A program made the translations under genes and the position numbers. This document shows, one piece after another, positions 1 to 5,077 of a DNA stretch of 5,960 nt; position 1 is the stretch's first letter, and every line of letters starts with the position of its first letter. Under the pieces are notes generated by a model. It was given only the letters and a program-made list of their open reading frames with translations. It did no database searches and had not been told where the DNA came from. Source of the DNA: Burkholderiales bacterium (lineage in GTDB: Bacteria > Pseudomonadota > Gammaproteobacteria > Burkholderiales > Burkholderiaceae_D); assembly GCA_016197345.1 (NCBI GenBank), contig JACPVY010000392.1, positions 1 to 5,960 on the forward strand, read 5' to 3'.

Positions 1-43
1 ATGCCTTGTCACTGCTTTTGCTACTGTGGCTAGATGATTTCAT
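1..43 (-). CDS. Start of an unidentified gene, cut by the left edge of the window
   Basis: An ATG at 43-41 opens a frame that stays open to the edge, giving only 14 codons: MKSSSHSSKSSDKA. The product is not recognisable; what is visible is a hydrophilic Ser/Lys/His-rich N-terminus with no signal peptide. Support for a real start is an AGAGG ribosome-binding site (minus strand, + positions 50-54) six bases upstream of the ATG, and the fact that every other gene here reads the same way. It lies 94 nt downstream of the PRC-barrel gene, with a stem-loop between them. The opening (MKS-S-SSK) resembles that of the small ORF at 985-725, which may be chance in such low-complexity sequence. Confidence 0.45.
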   Translation of the reverse strand, partial: MKSSSHSSKSSDKA

Positions 44-49
44 AGACGG

Positions 50-54
50 CCTCT
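50..54 (-). promoter_or_regulatory. Ribosome-binding site of the left-edge partial gene
   Basis: The minus strand reads AGAGG followed by a 6-nt spacer and ATG. This is the main reason for calling a start at 43 rather than leaving the left edge blank. Confidence 0.4.
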
Positions 55-90
55 TTGCTTTGCTAGCTTTATTGCTTGGTTCAAACAACG

Positions 91-127
91 GGCCAATGGT
101 ACCGCGATGGGAAGCGCACCACTGGCC
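91..127 (-). terminator. Stem-loop downstream of the PRC-barrel gene, possible terminator
   Basis: Inverted repeat: GGCCAATGGT at 91-100 pairs with ACCACTGGCC at 118-127 (nine of ten pairs, one mismatch) around a 17-nt loop. On the minus strand it begins 10 nt after the PRC-barrel stop codon. Only a weak T-rich stretch follows (CGTTGTTTG). It may therefore be a poor intrinsic terminator, a 3'-end stabilising hairpin, or a partial barrier before the left-edge gene. Confidence 0.35.
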
Positions 128-137
128 ACGTAGGCTA

Positions 138-536
138 CTATTCGCTGACTTGATAATAGCGGTTGATGCTTGCGGCCCAGCTCAAATCGGCCATATTTGG
201 CCAATTGCTAGAATTGAAGCCAGGTGCATCGTCAAAGCGCTCTTTGCGGACATTTAAGATAAAGCATTTCTTTTCTGGATCGAGTTTTAAGGCGCTCCAA
301 GGCACGGCTAACAGCTTTTCGCCGATGCTAAAGACGCCGCCAAACGACAACACGGCATAAGCAATCTTGCCGTTGCGCATATCGAGCATGATTTCTTTGA
401 TATCGCCCAAATGCTCTTCTTGCAGGTTATGGACCTTGTCACCGATTAAGGTGTTAGCCCCCATTAGTGCTGGGCCGGGGCCGCCACTCAGATCGGATTT
501 ATACATGCCATAGATATCGCGTTCGGTGTAGTTCAT
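138..536 (-). CDS. PRC-barrel domain protein
   Basis: A 132-residue soluble protein with a single PRC-barrel domain at about residues 25-100. Diagnostic stretches are LMGANTLIGDKV (24-35, entry strand), LGDIKEIMLDMRNGKIAYAV (43-62), SFGG (64-67) and EKLLAVPWSAL (73-83). The family-typical C-terminal part NSSNWPNMAD (108-117) and a Trp/Tyr-rich end follow. PRC-barrel proteins of this type are widespread small cytoplasmic proteins, often found near stress and envelope genes; no enzymatic activity is known and their role is mostly unassigned. The start at 536 is chosen because AGGA lies 6 nt upstream and homology-like sequence begins at MNYTERDIYGMY. A longer frame to 650 exists, but its extra residues look like translated leader. 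It is probably monocistronic: 188 nt separate it from the upstream ORF and a stem-loop follows. There is no signal peptide or membrane segment. Confidence 0.93.
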   Translation of the reverse strand: MNYTERDIYGMYKSDLSGGPGPALMGANTLIGDKVHNLQEEHLGDIKEIMLDMRNGKIAYAVLSFGGVFSIGEKLLAVPWSALKLDPEKKCFILNVRKERFDDAPGFNSSNWPNMADLSWAASINRYYQVSE

Positions 537-542
537 TTTGTA

Positions 543-546
543 TCCT
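543..546 (-). promoter_or_regulatory. Ribosome-binding site deciding the PRC-barrel start
   Basis: AGGA on the minus strand, six bases (TACAAA) before the ATG at 536. It favours the 132-residue form over the longer open frame beginning at 650, which lacks a comparable site. Confidence 0.6.
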
Positions 547-644
547 ATCAAGATGAGTGAGAGTGCATGAAACCTCGAAAAATGTATTGCGCGGGGGATT
601 GCCCACTTCGGTGTCAAGCGGGCTAATTGCGGCTCGCTCCGCAC

Positions 645-655
645 AAACATTGTTT
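645..655. repeat. Short palindrome AAACA-N-TGTTT upstream of the PRC-barrel gene
   Basis: Perfect 5+1+5 dyad about 110-120 nt upstream of the PRC-barrel start codon. Its size and position would suit an operator, but a dyad this short is also expected by chance, so this is only a pointer. Confidence 0.2.
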
Positions 656-724
656 AAAGGCTCAATCACAGCATGTGCTTGCTGGCAGTCGCTGTCAGTA
701 CGCTAGCGCACGCTGCAATACCGG

Positions 725-985
725 CTAGGCTTTACCTATCGCCCGGCGAGATTTTTTGACGGATACCTTGATCACCGTTTGCGCTTGTTGCGTGCTGTCA
801 GAGGGTGGCGCATCTTCCACCCAACCGTTGGTATGCTGCGCGCTGACGGTCAGATAGCGTTTGTTTTGAGTGTGCTCTTGACCGGCCTCGTGCTGATGAT
901 GACTTGGCGGGCGAGGTGGTAGATGCAAAATGCGGGATTGCTGGGGGGCACCGTTGTGTTTGGAGGAGGTGGAAACAGATTTCAT
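725..985 (-). CDS. Small hypothetical protein, uncertain
   Basis: An 86-residue frame from ATG 985 to the stop at 725; I do not recognise the product. The N-terminal half is rich in Ser, His, Pro and Gln (PPRPPSHHQHEAGQEH at about 23-38) and looks disordered. The C-terminal half contains RYLTVSAQHTNGWVED (about 43-58) and ends in a basic tail (VSVKKSRRAIGKA). In favour: codon choice with many C/G third positions resembles the neighbouring genes, it reads in the same direction, and it fills a gap of nearly 680 nt. Against: no good ribosome-binding site (only GAAAG before TCCATC-ATG), low-complexity composition, and an overlapping minus-strand frame (1025-798) that is also open. There is no signal peptide or membrane helix. 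RYLTVS recalls the opening strand of SymE-like toxins, but the rest of that fold is not present. It may be a real lineage-specific gene or a chance frame. Confidence 0.4.
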   Translation of the reverse strand: MKSVSTSSKHNGAPQQSRILHLPPRPPSHHQHEAGQEHTQNKRYLTVSAQHTNGWVEDAPPSDSTQQAQTVIKVSVKKSRRAIGKA

Positions 986-1163
986 GATGGACTTTCAAAA
1001 AAGTGGAATTCACCCTCTTGGCCAAGATATTTCTGCACTGCTGCTAGGCTCTACGCAGATCAAGCGGGCAGGGGGCTGGCGGTATTGCTGGTATGTGGCC
1101 GAATTGGCGCGACCTAGATACTGCTGTGGTGTAGCTTGAAAACAGCGTCAATACTGAATAGGT
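986..1163. other. Intergenic stretch between the BON gene and the small ORF
   Basis: No convincing gene is seen here; open frames on both strands are short, overlap one another and have unlikely compositions. On the minus strand a TTGACG (+ about 1148-1153) could serve as a -35 box for the small ORF, but no -10 hexamer sits at 16-18 nt. The stem-loop at 1164-1197 borders this stretch. Confidence 0.4.
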
Positions 1164-1197
1164 GCTGGCACAAAACCTGCCTCTGTCCGGTGCCAGC
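1164..1197 (-). terminator. Strong stem-loop downstream of the BON lipoprotein gene, possible terminator
   Basis: Perfect 8-bp inverted repeat: GCTGGCAC at 1164-1171 and GTGCCAGC at 1190-1197, with an 18-nt loop. On the minus strand it starts 18 nt after the stop codon of the BON gene, the expected place for a transcript end. No T-tract follows directly (ACCTATTCAG), so it is not a textbook intrinsic terminator. It could act with Rho or protect the 3' end. Confidence 0.45.
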
Positions 1198-1215
1198 GGC
1201 GCTATAACTACCGGT

Positions 1216-1809
1216 TTACTTTTTAATGGCAAGGTGGTTTTCAACCCCCAATACGCCATCTACGCCTTTAGCGACCGCCGCGGCGTGCGCCATTTGCAGC
1301 TCAGAATCGACAAAGCCACTCAATTGCACTTCGCCTTTGCGCGTGATGACAGCGACCTCACCACTTTTTAAGCTGGCGTCACCCATAATGGCGGATTTGA
1401 CACGGGTGGTAATCACGCTATCATCGATTTTGTTACCCACGCTTTCGCTGCCTTCCTTCACGCTCAGCTTATTGTTGACGCTTTGCACGCCAGTCACTGC
1501 TTGCGCGACGCTCAGGCTACGTTCAATTTGCGCGGCATTATTGACATAGCCGCTGAGCATGACTTCGCCTTTATAGGTTTCGACCTTGATGTCCATGCTT
1601 TTTACTAGCTCATCACCGAGTAGTGCGGATTTCACTTTGGAGGTGAGAACAGAATCATCTATCGTTACGCCGATCGTGGTTGTTGGTGGTGCGGGTGTCG
1701 CGGCGGCGACCGCTTTACCTTCTTGCGAACTGCTATAGCAACCCGCTAGCCCGAGCACGCTGGCCAGCAAGAGGCTGGCGCCGCCTAGGTGTTTTGTCAG
1801 AGTTTTCAT
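1216..1809 (-). CDS. Lipoprotein with two BON domains (OsmY/DolP-like)
   Basis: A 197-residue protein. Residues 1-23 form a lipoprotein signal peptide with lipobox LAGC and the lipidated Cys at 24; Tyr at +2 gives no inner-membrane retention signal, so outer-membrane anchoring in the periplasm is likely. A Ala/Pro/Thr linker (about 32-48) is followed by BON1 (about 50-118) and BON2 (about 128-196). The two domains are clear copies: IDDSVLTSKVKSALLGD against IDDSVITTRVKSAIMGD, then KGEVMLSGYV against KGEVQLSGFV, and VNNKLSVK against VENHLAIK. BON domains bind phospholipid surfaces; the related OsmY and DolP (YraP) of E. coli act in osmotic stress and outer-membrane integrity. The start at 1809 is chosen because the signal peptide begins there, with a weak GGAAA site 4 nt upstream; the frame extends to 1863 but that extension disrupts the signal. 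It is probably its own transcription unit, 187 nt from the upstream gene. Confidence 0.93.
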   Translation of the reverse strand: MKTLTKHLGGASLLLASVLGLAGCYSSSQEGKAVAAATPAPPTTTIGVTIDDSVLTSKVKSALLGDELVKSMDIKVETYKGEVMLSGYVNNAAQIERSLSVAQAVTGVQSVNNKLSVKEGSESVGNKIDDSVITTRVKSAIMGDASLKSGEVAVITRKGEVQLSGFVDSELQMAHAAAVAKGVDGVLGVENHLAIKK

Positions 1810-1859
1810 GATGTTTCCGTTCAGGTTGAAAATAATTGGCCTACGATAGTTGGCGTTCG

Positions 1860-1888
1860 CCACAAGCTTACTGTGGACTTGTTTGTGG
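1860..1888. repeat. Inverted repeat in the BON gene upstream region, possible operator
   Basis: CCACAA at 1860-1865 and TTGTGG at 1883-1888 form a 6-bp dyad with a 17-nt gap, about 50-80 nt upstream of the BON start codon. An overlapping alternative pairing (CTTGT/ACAAG) also exists. The position suits a regulator site or leader hairpin; there is no direct proof, and no clear -35/-10 pair could be placed beside it. Confidence 0.25.
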
Positions 1889-1960
1889 CTAGCTTCTGTG
1901 CGCTGCCGAACCTAACGACGCCGGGAGCAGCGAAAAAGCAACGGTGGTGCGTGGGGCCTA

Positions 1961-1996
1961 GCGGCAAGATGGATGATTTTCTGGCTCGTGTGCCGC
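1961..1996 (-). terminator. Weak inverted repeat directly after the c-di-GMP gene
   Basis: GCGGCA at 1961-1966 pairs with TGCCGC at 1991-1996 around a 24-nt loop. On the minus strand it starts at the first base after the TAA stop. The stem is only 6 bp and no U-tract adjoins it (a TTTTT run occurs further on, near 1934-1938), so a termination role is only possible. Confidence 0.22.
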
Positions 1997-4093
1997 TTAC
2001 AGTGCCAATAACGCGTGGTTTTTGCGCAATAACATGCGCCCAAATTGTTCCACCGTCAGTGGCCGACTGAGGAAAAAACCTTGCCCTTCATGGCATTGCT
2101 GGGCTTGCAGGAAATTAAGCTGCACTTGATTTTCAATTCCCTCTGCGATCACTCTTAATTGCAGGCTATTGCCCATTCCAATGACGGCGCTGATGATGAT
2201 GCGATTACTGCCATTGGCGGGAATATCTTGCACAAAAGACTGGTCGATTTTCAGCACATCGAGCGGGAATTGCTCTAAATACGATAGGCTGGAATAGCCC
2301 GTGCCAAAATCATCGACTGCTAGCCTGACCCCCATTTCTTTTAACTCTTGCAGAATGGCGATGCTGGCTTGGGCGTCGCGCATTAACACGCTTTCAGTGA
2401 TTTCCAACTCTAGCTGGCTGGCGTTTAAGCCAGTTTCTTGCAAAATATTTTGTACGCCTTGCAGAAAGTTTTTTTGCCGAAATTCGACTGCTGAAATATT
2501 GACGGAAATCGAGACCGGCGCAAACCCTTGTAGATTCCAGCGCTGCGCTTGCAAGCACGCTTCACGCAAGACCCAACGCCCAATCGGTACAATTAAGCCA
2601 CTGTCTTCGGCAATCGAAATAAAGCGCGCGGGCATCACCATCCCCATGTCGCCATGCATCCAACGTATCAAGGCTTCAGCGCCTGTCACTTTGCCAGTCT
2701 TTAAATTCACTTGCGGCTGGTAGTGCAAGACGAATTCCTGCTTTTCTAGCGCAACGCGTAAATGCGCCTCGATTTTTTGCCGTTCAATCGCTCGCGTATT
2801 CATATCGCTGCGGAAGAATTGAAAATTATTGCGGCCGTGTTCTTTCGCGTGATACATCGCAATATCTGCGCTTTTGATCATCGTTTCGGCATCTTCACCA
2901 TCGAGCGGATAGACGCTAACGCCGATGCTAGTGGTGATATGTAATTCGCATTCCAGTAAATAATGGGGACATGCCAATAATTGCAAGATCTTATTGGCGA
3001 TGATCGCGGTATTGATTTCGCTTTCACTCTCTGCCAATAAGATGACAAATTCATCGCCGCCTTGACGGCTGACGGTATCGGAATCGCGCACGCAAGCCGC
3101 TAAGCGTTTTGACACCGATTGCAACAGCTTGTCGCCGATCGCATGGCCTAGCGAATCATTGATGTGTTTGAAATTATCTAAATCCAAAAACAAAATCGCT
3201 AGCTGGGTTTGATTGCGTTTTGCCATCGTGATCGCTTGTTCAATGCGGTCATTCAGCATTAAGCGATTTGGCAAATTCGTCAGAAAATCGTGCTGCGCTA
3301 AAAATGCCATTTTCTTGCTCATGATTTGCGCCGCGCTGACATCGTGAAAGACCACCACCACCCCGGTTTGGCGCCCAGACAGATCGTTGATCGGGGCGGC
3401 GCTATCTTCAATCGAAGCTTCGCTACCATCGCGTTTGATCAAAATCGTATCCGGCGGCAAACCTATCGTCTGTTTTTGTTGCAAGACTAGTTCGACCGTA
3501 TTGCGCTCGGCGTTACGGGTATCGGCGTTGATGATATTGAACACCTCCGAAAATGGATGGCCGTTGGCTTGCTCACGGCTCCACAAGGTCAGCTTTTCAG
3601 CGGCGACATTCAAATAATCGATATTGCCTTGCAAGTCGGTACAAATCACGGCATCGCCAATCGAATTCAAGGCAATTTCGGCGCGTGCTTTTTCCTTATA
3701 AAACACTGCCTCCAGTTCTTTGCGTGCGATCACGCTACGCAAGCCCTGCGCCAACAAATAACTGCTGAAGTGTCCCTTTAATAAATACCCTTGGGCGCCG
3801 CTATGCACACAACTAATCGCCAATTCCTCTTGTTCCCAGGGACACATCACTAAAATCGGGATTTCCGGGGTACAGGCATACATACGACTGAAATTGGCGT
3901 GCCCCATACAGTCGGGTAAGGTCAGATCGAGAATGATGGCGTCGATCTGTCCTTGGCCGACGCGTGTGATCCCGCTACTAAGCGAAGCGATGGTTTCCAA
4001 GTCAAATGGCTGCTCACGAGCAGCCCCTAGCACTTGATGCAACATCGCCGTTTCGGCCGCATCAGCACTGAGAATGAGGATTCTATTGGCCAT
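1997..4093 (-). CDS. REC-PAS-GGDEF-EAL cyclic-di-GMP signalling protein
   Basis: A 698-residue soluble protein with four domains. The receiver (about 1-120) keeps the phospho-acceptor Asp56 (LDLTLPD) and Lys106 (YLLKG), but Ser9-Ala10 replace the usual acidic pair and Cys84 replaces the switch Thr/Ser. A PAS domain (about 136-252) carries DAVICTDLQGNIDYLN and the closing VVVFHDVS. The GGDEF domain (about 262-428) has an intact GGDEF motif at 345-349 and an RxxD inhibitory site (RDSD, 336-339) at the standard five-residue spacing. The EAL domain (about 440-690) has EALIRW (473-478), Asn532, Glu564 and Glu567, DDFGTGYSS (594-602), Lys615, Glu651 and Gln671, the usual metal and catalytic set. 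Both cyclase and phosphodiesterase sites therefore look competent; which activity dominates cannot be read from sequence. No membrane segment, so cytoplasmic. The start lies 11 nt after the DUF883 stop with no Shine-Dalgarno, suggesting translational coupling in an operon. Confidence 0.96.
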   Translation of the reverse strand: MANRILILSADAAETAMLHQVLGAAREQPFDLETIASLSSGITRVGQGQIDAIILDLTLPDCMGHANFSRMYACTPEIPILVMCPWEQEELAISCVHSGAQGYLLKGHFSSYLLAQGLRSVIARKELEAVFYKEKARAEIALNSIGDAVICTDLQGNIDYLNVAAEKLTLWSREQANGHPFSEVFNIINADTRNAERNTVELVLQQKQTIGLPPDTILIKRDGSEASIEDSAAPINDLSGRQTGVVVVFHDVSAAQIMSKKMAFLAQHDFLTNLPNRLMLNDRIEQAITMAKRNQTQLAILFLDLDNFKHINDSLGHAIGDKLLQSVSKRLAACVRDSDTVSRQGGDEFVILLAESESEINTAIIANKILQLLACPHYLLECELHITTSIGVSVYPLDGEDAETMIKSADIAMYHAKEHGRNNFQFFRSDMNTRAIERQKIEAHLRVALEKQEFVLHYQPQVNLKTGKVTGAEALIRWMHGDMGMVMPARFISIAEDSGLIVPIGRWVLREACLQAQRWNLQGFAPVSISVNISAVEFRQKNFLQGVQNILQETGLNASQLELEITESVLMRDAQASIAILQELKEMGVRLAVDDFGTGYSSLSYLEQFPLDVLKIDQSFVQDIPANGSNRIIISAVIGMGNSLQLRVIAEGIENQVQLNFLQAQQCHEGQGFFLSRPLTVEQFGRMLLRKNHALLAL

Positions 4094-4104
4094 AATGCCG
4101 AGGC

Positions 4105-4416
4105 TTACTTTGGTTTGAAGATCAATGCCAGCAAGACGGCAATGCCAGCAATAGCGGTGACAGCGGTCGCGCTACGCCACGGATTTTCGTGGACATAGTC
4201 GCCCGCCGAAGAGGCCAGTGCACGACTGCGGGCGAGCGCATTGCCACCTGCGTGCTGCATTTTTTGCAAGGTGTTTTCCAGCATGTGCTGACTGCTTAAC
4301 TGCACACGACTTGCCTTGTTTTCACTCACCCGCAAGGCTTGCGCATACAGCGCTTGTGCTTCCTTGATGATTTTTTCGAGGTCGTGATTGAGAACTTGTA
4401 AATTTGATTCAGACAT
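4105..4416 (-). CDS. DUF883 (YqjD/ElaB-like) small membrane protein
   Basis: A 103-residue protein. Residues about 5-70 are helical and charged (QVLNHDLEKIIKEAQALY at 7-24), likely a coiled coil. The family hallmark DYVHENPWRSA follows at 73-83, then one C-terminal transmembrane helix at about 83-100 and a short KPK tail. The layout matches the C-tail-anchored YqjD/ElaB/YgaM family, whose E. coli members sit in the inner membrane, bind ribosomes in stationary phase and are RpoS-linked. That function is family knowledge, not shown here. The start at 4416 is set by GGAG six bases upstream; a TTG at 4428 in the same frame overlaps that ribosome site and is unlikely. The gene sits between the ferritin-like gene (81 nt upstream) and the c-di-GMP gene (11 nt downstream), probably in one operon. 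Confidence 0.93.
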   Translation of the reverse strand: MSESNLQVLNHDLEKIIKEAQALYAQALRVSENKASRVQLSSQHMLENTLQKMQHAGGNALARSRALASSAGDYVHENPWRSATAVTAIAGIAVLLALIFKPK

Positions 4417-4422
4417 GGTGGA

Positions 4423-4426
4423 CTCC
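4423..4426 (-). promoter_or_regulatory. Ribosome-binding site deciding the DUF883 start
   Basis: GGAG on the minus strand, with a 6-nt spacer (TCCACC) to the ATG at 4416. The in-frame TTG at 4428-4426 overlaps this site, which argues against using it as start. Confidence 0.65.
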
Positions 4427-4435
4427 AATAGACGT

Positions 4436-4467
4436 GGGCGAAAGCGGGGGAGGGGGAAGGCAGAGGG
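4436..4467 (+). other. G-rich tract, possible G-quadruplex, in the ferritin-DUF883 gap
   Basis: Four G-runs on the + strand: 4436-4438 (3 G), 4446-4450 (5 G), 4452-4456 (5 G) and 4465-4467 (3 G), with loops of 7, 1 and 8 nt. The minus-strand transcript would carry the complementary C/U-rich stretch just before the DUF883 ribosome site. This meets a slightly relaxed quadruplex pattern (the last loop is one over the usual seven). It could slow polymerase through the template strand or leave the leader unstructured. Neither effect is demonstrated. Confidence 0.4.
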
Positions 4468-4497
4468 CGTGGCGCTACCTGTGGTTTGGCGTTAGCG

Positions 4498-5055
4498 TTA
4501 GCGCAAAAAATCACGCATATCGTCGGCATGGCCTTCTTCCATCACCATAATCCCGACGAGTAAATGGGTGGTGGTTGGATCGCTATCACCAATCGCAATA
4601 ATCATTTGGCGATAGGCTTCAATCGCGGTGCGCTCGGCGATTAAATTGGCCATGATCATCGCTTGCACATCCTCGCTATCGTCATACGCAGCATGGCTAT
4701 GCGCGAGCAGCTTAGCCGGATTGAAATCAGGCTTGCCATGCAATTGCACAATGCGCTCAGCCAGCAGATCCGCATGCTGTTGCTCTTCTTTCGCGTGCTG
4801 TAAAAATTCGGCTTTGATCAAGCCATTTTGTACGCCGGTGACGGTGTAATAGTGGCGCTTATAGCGTAAGGTGCAGACCAATTCGGTCGCGAGCGCACCA
4901 TTCAATAAGCTAATCATTTTCTCTCGCGTGCTGCGGTAACACGGCGTGATGACTGGTTCTTCAAAATGGCGGGCAGCAATGCGCATAGCGTCGGTATCCA
5001 TCACCGAGCGAATGGCCGGTGGCATCGGTGCGATTTGGGGGAAGGGTTGCGGCAT
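4498..5055 (-). CDS. Ferritin-like di-iron protein (bacterioferritin-type fold, no haem ligand)
   Basis: A 185-residue protein. A Pro-rich N-terminal extension (about 1-40) precedes a four-helix ferritin-like domain (about 42-184). Predicted di-iron ligands in order: Glu58 (LATELVCTLRY), Glu91 and His94 (EEQQHAD, ExxH), Glu141 (LIAERTAIEAYR), Glu173 and His176 (MEEGHADD, ExxH). The pattern and the 33-residue spacing from Glu58 to Glu91 match bacterioferritin. The residue after the first ExxH glutamate, where bacterioferritin has its haem-binding Met, is Gln92. A ferroxidase or oxidant-protective role is likely; cage formation cannot be judged. The start at 5055 has AAGGA nine bases upstream; an ATG at 5106 would overlap the OmpA gene by 29 nt without a ribosome site. 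The gene lies 22 nt after the OmpA lipoprotein and 81 nt before DUF883, probably co-transcribed. Proteins of this kind are usually annotated ferritin-like or bacterioferritin. Confidence 0.9.
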   Translation of the reverse strand: MPQPFPQIAPMPPAIRSVMDTDAMRIAARHFEEPVITPCYRSTREKMISLLNGALATELVCTLRYKRHYYTVTGVQNGLIKAEFLQHAKEEQQHADLLAERIVQLHGKPDFNPAKLLAHSHAAYDDSEDVQAMIMANLIAERTAIEAYRQMIIAIGDSDPTTTHLLVGIMVMEEGHADDMRDFLR

Positions 5056-5064
5056 GATGGGCTT

Positions 5065-5069
5065 TCCTT
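5065..5069 (-). promoter_or_regulatory. Ribosome-binding site deciding the ferritin-like start
   Basis: AAGGA on the minus strand, nine bases before the ATG at 5055. It supports the 185-residue form rather than the 202-residue form that begins inside the OmpA gene. Confidence 0.6.
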
Positions 5070-5077
5070 GTAGTGGA

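Larger units (their letters stand above)
537..724. other. Intergenic leader of the PRC-barrel gene, no confident promoter
   Basis: This stretch holds the 5' region of the PRC-barrel gene. Visible elements are a perfect TTGACA on the minus strand (+ 612-617) whose only AT-rich partner (AATACA, 583-588) is 23 nt away, too far for a standard sigma-70 promoter. There is also an AAACA-N-TGTTT palindrome at 645-655 and a near-perfect 14-bp palindrome centred on CGCTAGCG at 698-711. None can be tied to a function from sequence alone, and no coding sequence is supported here. Confidence 0.4.

Noticed and set aside
189..202. GGCCA-TATT-TGGCC hairpin
   Set aside because: It lies inside the PRC-barrel coding sequence, over the conserved W-P-N-M-A codons, and is explained by coding.
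6..257. + strand frame with a Leu-rich, signal-like N-terminus
   Set aside because: Its LLLLLW opening is the reverse complement of the Ser-rich start of the left-edge gene, and its second half is antisense to the PRC-barrel gene.
583..617. Perfect TTGACA (minus strand, 612-617) with AATACA (583-588) as a PRC-barrel promoter
   Set aside because: The spacer is 23 nt, too long for a sigma-70 promoter, and nothing resembling a -10 box sits at 16-18 nt.
698..711. Near-perfect 14-bp palindrome around CGCTAGCG
   Set aside because: It has no loop room for a good hairpin and CTAG-containing words are common in this window, so a specific role cannot be supported.
725..985. SymE-like toxin suggested by RYLTVS
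   Set aside because: Only six residues match; the following strands and the L-x-G-x-W-L core of that family are absent, and no antisense RNA gene can be shown.
798..1025. 75-codon minus-strand frame overlapping the small ORF
   Set aside because: It starts with TTG, has no ribosome-binding site, and its Cys/His/Arg/Ser-rich composition looks like a frame shadow.
923..1139. Two overlapping + strand frames of 64 and 69 codons
   Set aside because: They overlap each other in different frames, have no good ribosome site and encode unlikely Gly/Cys/Arg-rich products.
1226..1549. 107-codon + strand frame opposite the BON gene
   Set aside because: Antisense shadow of two conserved BON domains, with no ribosome-binding site or family resemblance.
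2301..2723. 140-codon + strand frame
   Set aside because: It lies entirely antisense to the conserved EAL domain; composition is Cys/Ser-rich as expected for a shadow frame.
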